A stretch of DNA of 64,000 bases from Lachnospiraceae bacterium (GTDB lineage Bacteria; Bacillota; Clostridia; Lachnospirales; Lachnospiraceae), in the NCBI GenBank assembly GCA_017938315.1, contig JAGBBV010000006.1, positions 86,755 to 150,754 on the forward strand, in the 5' to 3' direction. Position numbers and translations under genes: made by a program. This document shows, one piece after another, positions 8,741 to 16,465 of this stretch; position 1 is the stretch's first letter, and every line of letters starts with the position of its first letter. The notes under the pieces are model-generated. The model was not told the DNA's origin. It did not search any database and was given only the letters and a program-made list of their open reading frames with translations.

Positions 8741-8779
8741 TTTCAAAAATAAAGTGGCGCATCAGAAAAGCTGCGCCAC
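8741..8779 (-). terminator. Terminator of the DUF4364 gene
   Basis: On the minus strand the 8-bp stem GTGGCGCA / TGCGCCAC (8779-8772, 8761-8754) is followed by TTTATTTTTG. It overlaps the last codons of the DUF4364 gene. Confidence 0.75.
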
Positions 8780-9274
8780 AATGTATTGGTAAATGTCCTG
8801 ATTCTTTTTCTGCCAGTTATCACAGATGGATGCGGCAGTCGTTTCATCCGGTACAGAAATCGTGATATCAATGAGATTGATGCCCTTATCCTTTGCGACC
8901 AGATGAGATTCAAACTCGCCTGTTGTTGATTTATAGTAATCCGCAAGAATGGAAACTTCGTTCCGCATTGCAATTTCGTTTTGCTTAAAAAATTCATCAA
9001 TTTCTTCTTTTATGGTAGGACTGATTTGGTTGCTGAAGAAGTTTAGCGTCTGTGAACCGTCCTTTGTCAGAACAAGATGTGTCCGGTTTCTGATGGACTG
9101 TGCCGTAATTAGACCTGCATCAATCAGTTCTCCGATAGCCTGTTGCAAGGTTAGGAAATTGGTGTATTCACGCTCTAAAATAAAGTCACCAATCTGCGCC
9201 TTCGTTAGAGGAAAGTCCACACGGCTCAACATATATAATACAATTAATTTGTAAAGGGTTAAGGGCTCTGCCAT
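8762..9274 (-). CDS. DUF4364 family protein (winged-helix N-terminus)
   Basis: This 170-residue protein matches my memory of DUF4364, a Clostridia family of unknown function. Residues 1-75 look like a winged helix (KAQIGDFILEREYTNFLTLQ, LIDAGLITAQ, THLVLTKDG), so a DNA-binding or PadR-like regulator is possible. The C-terminal half is an alpha/beta domain ending in the amphipathic segment NQDIYQYIVAQLF. It starts 16 bases inside the end of the upstream radical SAM gene, so the two are translationally linked. Confidence 0.7.
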   Translation of the reverse strand: MAEPLTLYKLIVLYMLSRVDFPLTKAQIGDFILEREYTNFLTLQQAIGELIDAGLITAQSIRNRTHLVLTKDGSQTLNFFSNQISPTIKEEIDEFFKQNEIAMRNEVSILADYYKSTTGEFESHLVAKDKGINLIDITISVPDETTAASICDNWQKKNQDIYQYIVAQLF

Positions 9275-10230
9275 AGGTTCTCCTTTCCTTCAGTAATAAA
9301 GCATTTGCCCTGATATGCAGAGCGAAGCTTCATTTCATGGTGTAGGGTATTAAGTACCCCTTTTTTATCCGTGCTCCATAATGGGGCAAGCAACAGTTTT
9401 CTCGGTGCGTCTCCGGTTACTCTGTGAATCACAATATCCGGACGAAGCAGTTCAATACAATCAATCAGCGTAACAATATAGTCGTTCTTATCTTTGAAAC
9501 TGCATATAAAGTCCGGGTTGGCCAGATAGATGTCTGCAAGGTCCGTCTCTTTTAATATGTGCAGTAACTGCAATTTCACACCCCATATGGGCAAGCTGTT
9601 TAAATATGAAACAGATGCCAGCATATCCTCATGAGATTCACCGGGAAGTCCTAAAATCAAATGGACAATTACCGGAATTTTCCTTGCATGCAAATTGGTA
9701 ACTGCTTCCTTAAAACAGGAGAGGGGATATCCCCGCCTGATAAAGGTAGCTGTTTCTTCCTTTATGGTTTGCAGACCAAGTTCCACCCAGATAAATTTGT
9801 CGGGATATGATTTCTGCAACTTTTTAAGTAGGTCAAGCACTTCTTTCGGAAGACAATCCGGTCTTGTGGCAATGGAAATGCCTGCCACTGATTCCTCCGA
9901 AAGGGCGGCATCATAGATGGCTTCTAAATGGGAAACAGGTGCGTAAGTGTTGGTATATGCCTGAAAATAGGCAATGTATTTTGAACCTGTTTTCTTGCCG
10001 GATAAGCGTTCCTTGCCGGCGGCAAGTGTTTCTTTTATTTGCTCCGGGGAAGAAAGTTTTTCGGCAAAGTCGCCGCTTCCGCCACTACTGCAGAAGATGC
10101 ATCCCCGTGTACCCAGGCTACCGTCTCTGTTAGGACAGGTAAAGCCTGCATTAAGGGCAATCTTATATAGTTTTTCGCCAAATGTTTCTTGGCAGTAAGC
10201 ATTCAAGGAATAATAGAGCTTTTTGTCCAT
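9259..10230 (-). CDS. Radical SAM protein, TIGR01212 / YtqA family
   Basis: This 323-residue protein has the radical SAM cluster motif in the spaced form seen in Elp3/YtqA relatives: CPNRDGSLGTRGCIFC near residues 32-47. The region KYIAYFQAYTNTYAP and VELGLQT fits the TIGR01212 family (B. subtilis YtqA), whose reaction is unknown to me. The ATG at 10230 lies one base after the malic enzyme stop; an in-frame TTG at 10242 is the alternative. No clear ribosome site is visible, so translation probably depends on coupling to the upstream gene. Confidence 0.8.
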   Translation of the reverse strand: MDKKLYYSLNAYCQETFGEKLYKIALNAGFTCPNRDGSLGTRGCIFCSSGGSGDFAEKLSSPEQIKETLAAGKERLSGKKTGSKYIAYFQAYTNTYAPVSHLEAIYDAALSEESVAGISIATRPDCLPKEVLDLLKKLQKSYPDKFIWVELGLQTIKEETATFIRRGYPLSCFKEAVTNLHARKIPVIVHLILGLPGESHEDMLASVSYLNSLPIWGVKLQLLHILKETDLADIYLANPDFICSFKDKNDYIVTLIDCIELLRPDIVIHRVTGDAPRKLLLAPLWSTDKKGVLNTLHHEMKLRSAYQGKCFITEGKENLWQSP

Positions 10231-10231
10231 A

Positions 10232-11386
10232 TTAGCGAACAATGTGTGCTTTTACAGCTTCGGCTACAGCATCAGCTACCTGAGGGTCAAATGCTTCCGG
10301 CATTATATTATCTTCATTTAATTTGTCATCCGGTACCAAAGATGCAAGCGCATTTGCAGCAGCAAGTTTCATGTCCTCTGTAATCTGCGGTGCGCGTCCT
10401 TCTAAAGCACCCTTAAAGATACCGGGGAAAGCTACCACGTTATTAATCTGGTTGGGAAAATCACTTCTTCCGGTTCCCACGATTCGTGCACCGGCTTTCT
10501 TTGCAACATCAGGCATGATTTCCGGTACGGGATTGGAGAGTGCAAAAATGATGGCATCTTTGTTCATGGAAGAAACCATTTCTTCATTTACTACACCGGG
10601 AGCAGAAACACCCACAAAGATGTCTGCGCCCTTCAAAGCGTCTGCAAGTAAGCCGCTTTCATTATTTGGGTTAGTAGTTTCAGCCATTTTCTGCTTCATC
10701 CAGTTTAAATCCGTTCTGGATTTGGAAATAATACCTTTGGTATCGCACATCAGTATATTGGTAAATCCGTAGGTCAGTAAAAGTTTGGTGATGGCCACGC
10801 CGGCACTTCCCGCACCGTTTATGACAACCTTACAGTTTTCTTTCTGTTTTCCTACAATTTTCAGTGAATTGATAATTCCGGCAAGAACAACGATGGCAGT
10901 ACCATGCTGATCATCGTGGAACACAGGAATATCAAGGATTTCTTTCAAGCGTTCTTCAATTTCAAAGCATCTGGGAGCGCTGATATCCTCTAAGTTAATC
11001 CCTCCAAATCCCGGAGCAAGATAGGTAACGGTTTTGATGATTTCCTCCGTATCCTGTGTATCAAGACAAATCGGTACAGCATTCACACCACCGAATTCTT
11101 TGAAAAGTACGGCTTTTCCTTCCATAACAGGCATAGCAGCATGGGGACCGATATTTCCAAGTCCAAGTACTGCACTTCCATCGGAAACAACCGCAACAGT
11201 ATTGGCTTTCATGGTATAAGTGTAAGCAGCTTCTTTATTTTCTGCAATGACTTTGCAGGGCTCGGCAACGCCGGGGGTGTAAGCAAGGGATAAGTCCTCT
11301 CTTGTTTTAACGGGGGATTTGGAAACGGTCTCTAATTTGCCGTTCCATTGTTCGTGGAGCATAAGTGCTTTTTCGTTGGTAGTCAT
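10232..11386 (-). CDS. NAD(P)-dependent malic enzyme
   Basis: This 384-residue enzyme oxidatively decarboxylates malate to pyruvate. It has the short bacterial form: N-terminal malic domain with SLAYTPGVAEPC and the catalytic Lys/Tyr region, EDISAPRCFEIEERL with metal-binding Glu/Asp, then FHDDQHGTAIV and the NAD-binding fold INGAGSAGVAITKLL. Without the phosphotransacetylase extension of MaeB it is a minimal malic enzyme. The ATG at 11386 was chosen because GAGGAG lies just upstream; the longer frame runs across the promoter. Confidence 0.92.
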   Translation of the reverse strand: MTTNEKALMLHEQWNGKLETVSKSPVKTREDLSLAYTPGVAEPCKVIAENKEAAYTYTMKANTVAVVSDGSAVLGLGNIGPHAAMPVMEGKAVLFKEFGGVNAVPICLDTQDTEEIIKTVTYLAPGFGGINLEDISAPRCFEIEERLKEILDIPVFHDDQHGTAIVVLAGIINSLKIVGKQKENCKVVINGAGSAGVAITKLLLTYGFTNILMCDTKGIISKSRTDLNWMKQKMAETTNPNNESGLLADALKGADIFVGVSAPGVVNEEMVSSMNKDAIIFALSNPVPEIMPDVAKKAGARIVGTGRSDFPNQINNVVAFPGIFKGALEGRAPQITEDMKLAAANALASLVPDDKLNEDNIMPEAFDPQVADAVAEAVKAHIVR

Positions 11387-11438
11387 ATGGTTTCTCCTCT
11401 TTATATTCATCTTTTTATTAATCAATACAACACTATAT

Positions 11439-11467
11439 ATTCTATAATAATTAAACTGCCTGTGCAA
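11439..11467 (-). promoter_or_regulatory. Sigma-A promoter for the malic enzyme gene
   Basis: On the minus strand TTGCAC (11467-11462) and TAGAAT (11444-11439) are 17 bp apart, about 50 bases before the start codon. Confidence 0.55.
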
Positions 11468-11483
11468 GATAAAACCGATGTAT

Positions 11484-12242
11484 TTACCAGACAATAGTTT
11501 GCAGGGCTTCCGTTAACCGCTTGGCAATAAAAGGGTTTATTTTAACGGTCACACCGGTAGTAAGTTCTATTTTAAAATGAGAGTGCTTCCGGTAATAGGC
11601 AAGATTAATAAGGGTATTGTCATTTACAAGAAACATATGGGTGTACATGGCAATCTGGTCATAAAAATTAATCATGTCCGTCTGGAAGGTGACTGGTTCT
11701 TTGTCTTTTAAATAAACAGTGGTAAAGACGCCTTTGGTGGTTGCATAGATAATGTCATCTTCAAGAACATAGAAAGTTCCTTCTTTAGAGCGGAGCTCGA
11801 TGGTAGGTGTTTTCTTCGAAAATTCTCCCAGTGCATGCTCAATCATTTGTGATAGTTCAGCTGCCTTAATTGGTTTTTGCATGTGCAATAAATTGCCGGG
11901 ACAAGGAGAGAGTGCCTGTAATTGTTCCAGATAGTTTACCTTGGAAGAACACAGGACAATAGGGGCAGTGACACCTTTGTCAATCAGAAAAAGTGCCAGA
12001 GATAGCCCACCGTTTATGCCTTTGCTATTTGTTGTAGCATCTGTAGGATTTAGTTCGGTGACACTCGTGTCAATTAGATACAAATCATACATAAGGGGCT
12101 TGTTTATTAAGGCTTCAATATTACCGAAATAATCAGCATAGAAGGCTCCATCCGTATTTTTTCGTTTGTCTGCTTCGCGACCCAGCAGACGCTCTGTCTG
12201 TTTTCTGTCCGCAATATTATCATCACATACCGCAATATGCAT
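11484..12242 (-). CDS. LytTR-family response regulator
   Basis: This 252-residue protein has a receiver domain (IAVCDDN at the N-terminus, predicted phospho-acceptor D58 in LYLIDTS) and a C-terminal LytTR DNA-binding domain from about residue 148 (ELRSKEGTFYVLEDDIIYA through FKIELTTGVTVKINPFIAKR). Such proteins are usually paired with a membrane histidine kinase of the AgrC type; none is encoded nearby, so its input signal is unknown. GGGAGGG lies upstream of the ATG. Confidence 0.85.
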   Translation of the reverse strand: MHIAVCDDNIADRKQTERLLGREADKRKNTDGAFYADYFGNIEALINKPLMYDLYLIDTSVTELNPTDATTNSKGINGGLSLALFLIDKGVTAPIVLCSSKVNYLEQLQALSPCPGNLLHMQKPIKAAELSQMIEHALGEFSKKTPTIELRSKEGTFYVLEDDIIYATTKGVFTTVYLKDKEPVTFQTDMINFYDQIAMYTHMFLVNDNTLINLAYYRKHSHFKIELTTGVTVKINPFIAKRLTEALQTIVW

Positions 12243-12282
12243 GGTATTCCCTCCCGTTTCAAACCGGTTTTATCCCCAAAAG

Positions 12283-12311
12283 AAAGAAAAAGCTGCAAAA
12301 AATTGCAGCTT
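12283..12311 (-). terminator. Terminator of the DUF1294 gene
   Basis: On the minus strand a 9-bp stem AAGCTGCAA / TTGCAGCTT (12311-12303, 12298-12290) with a 4-base loop is followed by TTTCTTTCTTTT. Confidence 0.8.
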
Positions 12312-12318
12312 AAGAAGA

Positions 12319-12612
12319 CTACATAATAGCAATTGTATAAGGACCGTTTAAGAATGCAATTACTAAAATAATTTGAACTGCTAAAATAAACGGCATCCCA
12401 TAGACAAAGTACCAGTGTCTTGTTTTATGACGGAAGATATGCATACCTAAAATAGAACCGATGCTTCCGCCAATGATTGCAACGATAAAAAGGGTTGCTT
12501 CCGGAATCCGGAAGGCCCTCTTTTTCGCTTTATGCTTATCGATGCCCATGAGGGCAAATCCGATGATATTTACAATTACAAAGTAAGCAATAAGTAAAGT
12601 AATTACGCCCAT
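12319..12612 (-). CDS. DUF1294 small membrane protein
   Basis: This 97-residue protein has three predicted membrane helices (about 4-22, 41-58, 72-90) and the DUF1294 signature GIDKHKAKKRAFRIPE followed by GGSIGSILGMHIFRHKT. Function is unknown; some relatives are fused to cold-shock domains. It lies just downstream of argG with 23 bases between, so it may be read from the argG promoter. Confidence 0.8.
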   Translation of the reverse strand: MGVITLLIAYFVIVNIIGFALMGIDKHKAKKRAFRIPEATLFIVAIIGGSIGSILGMHIFRHKTRHWYFVYGMPFILAVQIILVIAFLNGPYTIAIM

Positions 12613-12635
12613 GGTAATCCTTTCTGGTTTACAAA

Positions 12636-13853
12636 TTACAGTTCACCGCGCTCCTGCATTTTCATTGCACGTACTTTGGTAGAAAGACCAAAGAGGTTAA
12701 TGAAGCCTTCTGCATCATGGTGGTCATATAAATCACCTGTTGTAAAGGAAGCAATGCTTTCATTGTACAGTGAATAAGGAGAAGTAGTACCTGCCTTAAT
12801 AATGTTACCTTTGTAAAGTTTGAACTTCACTTCGCCTGTTACATACTGCTGAGTGGATTCGATGAATGCCTGAACAGCTTCACGGAGAGGTGTAAACCAT
12901 TTTCCTTCGTAAACAATCTGAGCAAGCTTGTTACCCATATCCATCTTGGTTGCATATGTATCACGGTCGAGGATTAATTCCTCTAACTGCTGATGTGCTT
13001 CATAAAGAATGGTTCCGCCGGGTGTTTCATAAACGCCACGGGACTTCATACCAACAACACGGTTTTCAACGATATCGATGATACCAACACCATGCTTTCC
13101 GCCTAATTTGTTCAGTTCGCGGATAATATCGGAAACTTTCATTTTCTTTCCGTTTACGGATGTGGGAACACCCTTTTCAAAAGTCATGGTTACATATTCG
13201 CCTTCTTCCGGAGCCTTTTCGGGTGTTACGCCGAGAACAAGTAAGTGTTCGTAGTTGGGCTCGTTAGCAGGGTCTTCCAGTTCAAGACCTTCATGGCTGA
13301 TGTGCCAGATGTTACGGTCACGGCTGTAGCTGGAATCTGCAGAGAAGGGAAGGTCAATGCCATGTGCCTTACAATATTCGATTTCAGATTCACGGGAATC
13401 CATGGTCCACTTTTCATTTCTCCAAGCAGCGATAATCTTAAGGTCGGGAGCAAGTGCTTTGATACCCAGTTCGAAACGGATCTGGTCATTTCCCTTACCT
13501 GTAGCACCGTGACAGATGGCAACAGCGCCTTCCTTACGTGCGATTTCTACAAGCTTCTTAGCGATAAGAGGTCTTGCCATGGATGTACCTAATAAATATT
13601 TGTTTTCATAAATTGCGTGTGCCTGTACACAAGGTACTACATATTCGTCACAGAATTCATCTGTTACGTCAAGAATGTATAATTTTTCTGCACCACAGAA
13701 TTTTGCTCTTTCGTGAAGTCCGTCAAGTTCTTCTTCCTGTCCACAGTCGATGCAGACACAAACAACTTCATAATCAAAGTTTTCTTTTAACCAAGGGATG
13801 ATAGCAGTAGTATCAAGTCCGCCTGAATACGCCAAAATTACTTTTTCTTTCAT
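12636..13853 (-). CDS. argG: Argininosuccinate synthase
   Basis: This 405-residue enzyme joins citrulline and aspartate using ATP, the penultimate step of arginine synthesis. The PP-loop AYSGGLDT near the N-terminus, GATGKGNDQIRFE and SDSSYSRDRN-like segments identify it, and the length is standard. The ATG at 13853 has GGAGG eight bases upstream; the frame extends 30 codons further without support. It is transcribed away from argC, and the shared upstream region carries TGCATA-type palindromes that may bind an arginine repressor. Confidence 0.93.
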   Translation of the reverse strand: MKEKVILAYSGGLDTTAIIPWLKENFDYEVVCVCIDCGQEEELDGLHERAKFCGAEKLYILDVTDEFCDEYVVPCVQAHAIYENKYLLGTSMARPLIAKKLVEIARKEGAVAICHGATGKGNDQIRFELGIKALAPDLKIIAAWRNEKWTMDSRESEIEYCKAHGIDLPFSADSSYSRDRNIWHISHEGLELEDPANEPNYEHLLVLGVTPEKAPEEGEYVTMTFEKGVPTSVNGKKMKVSDIIRELNKLGGKHGVGIIDIVENRVVGMKSRGVYETPGGTILYEAHQQLEELILDRDTYATKMDMGNKLAQIVYEGKWFTPLREAVQAFIESTQQYVTGEVKFKLYKGNIIKAGTTSPYSLYNESIASFTTGDLYDHHDAEGFINLFGLSTKVRAMKMQERGEL

Positions 13854-13900
13854 GATTAATGCCTCCATAATTAACATACAATATTGCTTCGACAAGGCAT

Positions 13901-13929
13901 AATATACTACAGTTCCAATGAAAATGCAA
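13901..13929 (-). promoter_or_regulatory. Sigma-A promoter for argG
   Basis: On the minus strand TTGCAT (13929-13924) and TATATT (13906-13901) are exactly 17 bp apart, followed by a leader of about 45 bases. Confidence 0.6.
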
Positions 13930-13990
13930 TACCTTTTTTGCATATTTAAAAAATATTTCTTTATTTTTTTGCATAAAAATGAAAAAATGC

Positions 13991-14026
13991 TTGCATATTA
14001 TGCATAAAAGATGTATAGTTATGCAT
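13991..14026 (+). promoter_or_regulatory. argC promoter with overlapping ARG-box-like palindromes
   Basis: TTGCAT (13991-13996) and TATAGT (14014-14019) are 17 bp apart. A perfect palindrome TGCATA-T-TATGCA (13992-14004) covers the -35, and TGTATAGTTATGCA (14012-14025), close to the ArgR consensus TGNATWWWWATNCA, covers the -10. A weaker TGCATAAAAATGAA lies upstream near 13971. Repression by an ArgR/AhrC-type regulator with arginine is inferred. Confidence 0.55.
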
Positions 14027-14052
14027 AAAGTAACATGGAAGAGTGTTTCTAT

Positions 14053-14148
14053 ATGAAAGAGGTTGAGATTTCTGCACTGAAAGAGTATATTAAATTTGTG
14101 TGCAAAGAATTGCATATAAATAAGGAAAGGATGAAGAAAAATGAGTAA
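14053..14148 (+). CDS. Putative 31-residue leader ORF overlapping argC
   Basis: Between the argC promoter and argC an ATG at 14053 opens a 31-codon frame (MKEVEISALKEYIKFVCKEL and 11 more residues). It has GGAAGAG nine bases upstream and its stop overlaps the argC start by eight bases in another frame, an arrangement suited to translational coupling. The peptide is predicted to be one charged helix and contains only one Arg, so a classical arginine attenuation leader is unlikely. It could be chance. Confidence 0.35.
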   Translation: MKEVEISALKEYIKFVCKELHINKERMKKNE

Positions 14149-15094
14149 GAAAACAAAGATTTTTATTGATGGAAGTGAAGGAACAACAGGACTTAGAATA
14201 TATGAGAGATTTGAAGGAAGAGATGATATTGAATTATTAAAGATAGATTCAGAACTCAGAAAGGATGTAAACGAGAGAAAGCGTCTGATTAATGAATCGG
14301 ATATTACATTCCTCTGTCTTCCCGATGTGGCAGCAAAGGAATCTGTATCCTTGGTTGAAAATGAAAATGTGGTGATTATTGATACTTCTACCGCGCACAG
14401 AACAGAAGAGGGCTGGGCCTATGGTTTTCCGGAATTATCAAAGAAGCATAAGGAAGCAATTAAAACCGGTAAAAGAATCGCAGTTCCCGGATGTTATGCA
14501 ACAGGATTTATTTCCTTAGTATATCCTATGGTGGCAGAAGGTATTATGCCTGCAGATTATCCGGTCAGTGCCTTTGGACTTTCCGGTTACAGCGGAGCAG
14601 GAAAGAAGGTCATTGCTGCTTATGAAGCTGATGAGCGTCCCGCAGATTACGATGCTCCCAGGGAATATGCACTTACCCAGCAGCACAAGCATTTAAAAGA
14701 AATGAAGAAGATTTCCGGTCTTGTGAGGGAACCGCTGTTTTCTCCTATTATATGTGATTACTATAGCGGTATGGTAATGAGCGTGCCGTTATACACCCAT
14801 ATGTTAAATAAGGTACATACCGTAGAAGAAGTGCATGCCGCACTCAGTAAGTTCTACGAAGGACAGAAATTTGTAAAGGTAATGCCCCTTGACGCGCAGG
14901 CGGGTGAAGGCAATATGCTGGCAGGAAATGCCTGCTCGGGCTGGGACGGCCTTAAGATTTTTGTTACCGGAAATGAAGAGAGAATCGTGCTTTCTTCCCA
15001 GTTTGACAACTTGGGTAAAGGGGCATCCGGTGCTGCTATCCAGTGTCTGAATATTGTGCTTGGATGTGAAGAAGAGAAAGGACTTGTGCTGTAG
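14141..15094 (+). CDS. argC: N-acetyl-gamma-glutamyl-phosphate reductase (type 2)
   Basis: This 317-residue NADPH enzyme makes N-acetylglutamate semialdehyde in arginine synthesis. The start KIFIDGSEGTTGLRIYER is the nucleotide-binding loop, and PGCYATG holds the catalytic Cys. The length (about 310) and sequence match the shorter type 2 ArgC rather than the 345-residue type. argJ, argB and argD normally follow directly but here lie 17 kb downstream on the same strand. No terminator is seen between argC and the next gene. Confidence 0.93.
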   Translation: MSKKTKIFIDGSEGTTGLRIYERFEGRDDIELLKIDSELRKDVNERKRLINESDITFLCLPDVAAKESVSLVENENVVIIDTSTAHRTEEGWAYGFPELSKKHKEAIKTGKRIAVPGCYATGFISLVYPMVAEGIMPADYPVSAFGLSGYSGAGKKVIAAYEADERPADYDAPREYALTQQHKHLKEMKKISGLVREPLFSPIICDYYSGMVMSVPLYTHMLNKVHTVEEVHAALSKFYEGQKFVKVMPLDAQAGEGNMLAGNACSGWDGLKIFVTGNEERIVLSSQFDNLGKGASGAAIQCLNIVLGCEEEKGLVL

Positions 15095-15126
15095 GATAGA
15101 TTCCTGCGTGGCTTAAAAACAGAATT

Positions 15127-15735
15127 ATGAAATATGACATAAGTAAATGGGAATGGACAAGAGAACCTGCAGATTATACCATTTCCAAAGAGAAAATTGA
15201 AATTGTGACAAACCCCTACAGTGATTTGTGGCAAAGGACATATTATCATTTTAGAAATGACAATGCTCCTGTTTTGCAAATGGAGACAGATGAAAAGTAT
15301 TTTTCGTTTACAGTGAAAACACAGTTTGAGAGTAAGCACAGATTTGACCAATGTGGTATTGTTATGTACCTTAACAGCGAGAATTGGCTGAAGGGGTCTA
15401 TAGAATATGAAAATGACAGATTTCAGCATCTGGGAAGTGTAGTAACCAACAATGGATATTCCGATTGGGCAACCACAGAAATAGACGCAAACATTAAATC
15501 TATGTGGTATAGATTTAGCAGAAGAGAAGATGATTACTGTATCGAATGCTCAGAAGACGGAAGCGTGTTCAAACAGATGCGTGTATGTCATATGTGGCAA
15601 GGAGATAAGACAATCCGGTTTGGCATTTATGCATGTAGTCCGGAAGATTCTTCCTTTAAAGCCACATTCACGAATATGGAAATTACGGAATGTAAATGGC
15701 TTGCCCATGATGGACAGAAACCGGATGCAGAGTAA
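15127..15735 (+). CDS. DUF1349 family protein (concanavalin-like fold)
   Basis: This 202-residue protein resembles DUF1349/YesU proteins: a jelly-roll beta-sandwich of the concanavalin A-like type, with FDQCGIVMYLNSENWLKGSIEYEN and FGIYACSPEDSSFKATFTNM as typical strands. Such proteins are thought to bind or process carbohydrates, but no activity is known to me. It has no signal peptide. It follows argC by 32 bases without a terminator. Confidence 0.7.
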   Translation: MKYDISKWEWTREPADYTISKEKIEIVTNPYSDLWQRTYYHFRNDNAPVLQMETDEKYFSFTVKTQFESKHRFDQCGIVMYLNSENWLKGSIEYENDRFQHLGSVVTNNGYSDWATTEIDANIKSMWYRFSRREDDYCIECSEDGSVFKQMRVCHMWQGDKTIRFGIYACSPEDSSFKATFTNMEITECKWLAHDGQKPDAE

Positions 15736-15761
15736 ACACTAAATTTGATGGAGACTATTCT

Positions 15762-15998
15762 ATGAAAAATAAACAGAAAAAAGAGCCCTGGAGAATTATT
15801 GTCTTTATCTTTGCTGTAATGTTTATTATAACTATGTGGATAAAGAAGGGCATTGTTGACATCTATACTTCTATGCCGGCAGAACAGGTTATTCCGCTTA
15901 TAGTCACAACGATAGCAGTTTCACTGATGAAAGTTGTTGCTATTGCGGGCGGAATTTTGCTGCTTAAATGGATTGTTGGAAGATTCGCAAAGAAGTAA
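15762..15998 (+). CDS. Small membrane protein, unknown
   Basis: This 78-residue protein has a basic start and two predicted membrane helices (about 11-27 and 42-68), ending in KWIVGRFAKK. A GGAG ribosome site precedes the ATG. I do not recognise the family. Its spacing of 26 bases from the DUF1349 gene suggests one transcript. Confidence 0.55.
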   Translation: MKNKQKKEPWRIIVFIFAVMFIITMWIKKGIVDIYTSMPAEQVIPLIVTTIAVSLMKVVAIAGGILLLKWIVGRFAKK

Positions 15999-16102
15999 GC
16001 TGATTGAATGTTTTTACGAAAGAACAAAAAAGGAAATAATCGAAACCTAGTCCTGTTTTTTAGATGAATAATAGAAAATTTTGAAGTGTTCTAAGAATTT
16101 AT

Positions 16103-16272
16103 GGGCATATGGAGAAAAAGAGAGTGCCACTGCCCACACTTTAGTGGATTCTGTGGGCACTAGACGAGAGAAATTTTACTATTGCCCATGACATTTCATT
16201 ATTTAGCATTTTGGGGAGATGAAACATGACTTTATGGGCAGTAGAAGAGAAAAAATCTACCCATGCCCATTT
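16103..16272. repeat. Cluster of three 33-nt hairpin repeats
   Basis: Three related elements lie at 16103-16135, 16155-16187 and 16236-16268. Each begins GGGCA and ends TGCCC, exactly 33 nt end to end, with a purine-rich centre (GAGAAAAAGAGAG, GACGAGAGAAATTTTAC, AGAAGAGAAAAAATCTAC). Copy 3 extends to ATGGGCA / TGCCCAT. A second dyad, TGCCCACA / TGTGGGCA (16131-16138, 16152-16159), links copies 1 and 2. They fill a gene-free stretch from 15999 to 16465 that otherwise holds only a palindrome before the next gene. A fourth copy is at 260-292. Confidence 0.65.
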
Positions 16273-16405
16273 TATAAGAACATTTTTTGGAGTTATGTCA
16301 ATCATGCAGAAAAATGGTTTGCGAAGAGACTGTGGTTAGTGCCTATCTGAAACAATCATGTGGTAGAAAAATGAACAAATCCACAACATCTTAAACAATA
16401 TAGCA

Positions 16406-16448
16406 TATAGACTTTGAAGAGGGTCTATAGACACTACTACTATATAAT
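16406..16448 (+). promoter_or_regulatory. Dyad and -10 box upstream of the methyltransferase
   Basis: TATAGAC (16406-16412) and GTCTATA (16423-16429) form an inverted repeat with a 10-base centre, and TATAAT lies at 16443-16448, ten bases before the ribosome site area. No -35 at 17 bp is visible, so activation by a regulator binding the dyad, for example of the MerR type, is possible. Confidence 0.4.
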
Positions 16449-16465
16449 ACGGGGAGGACTGGTTG

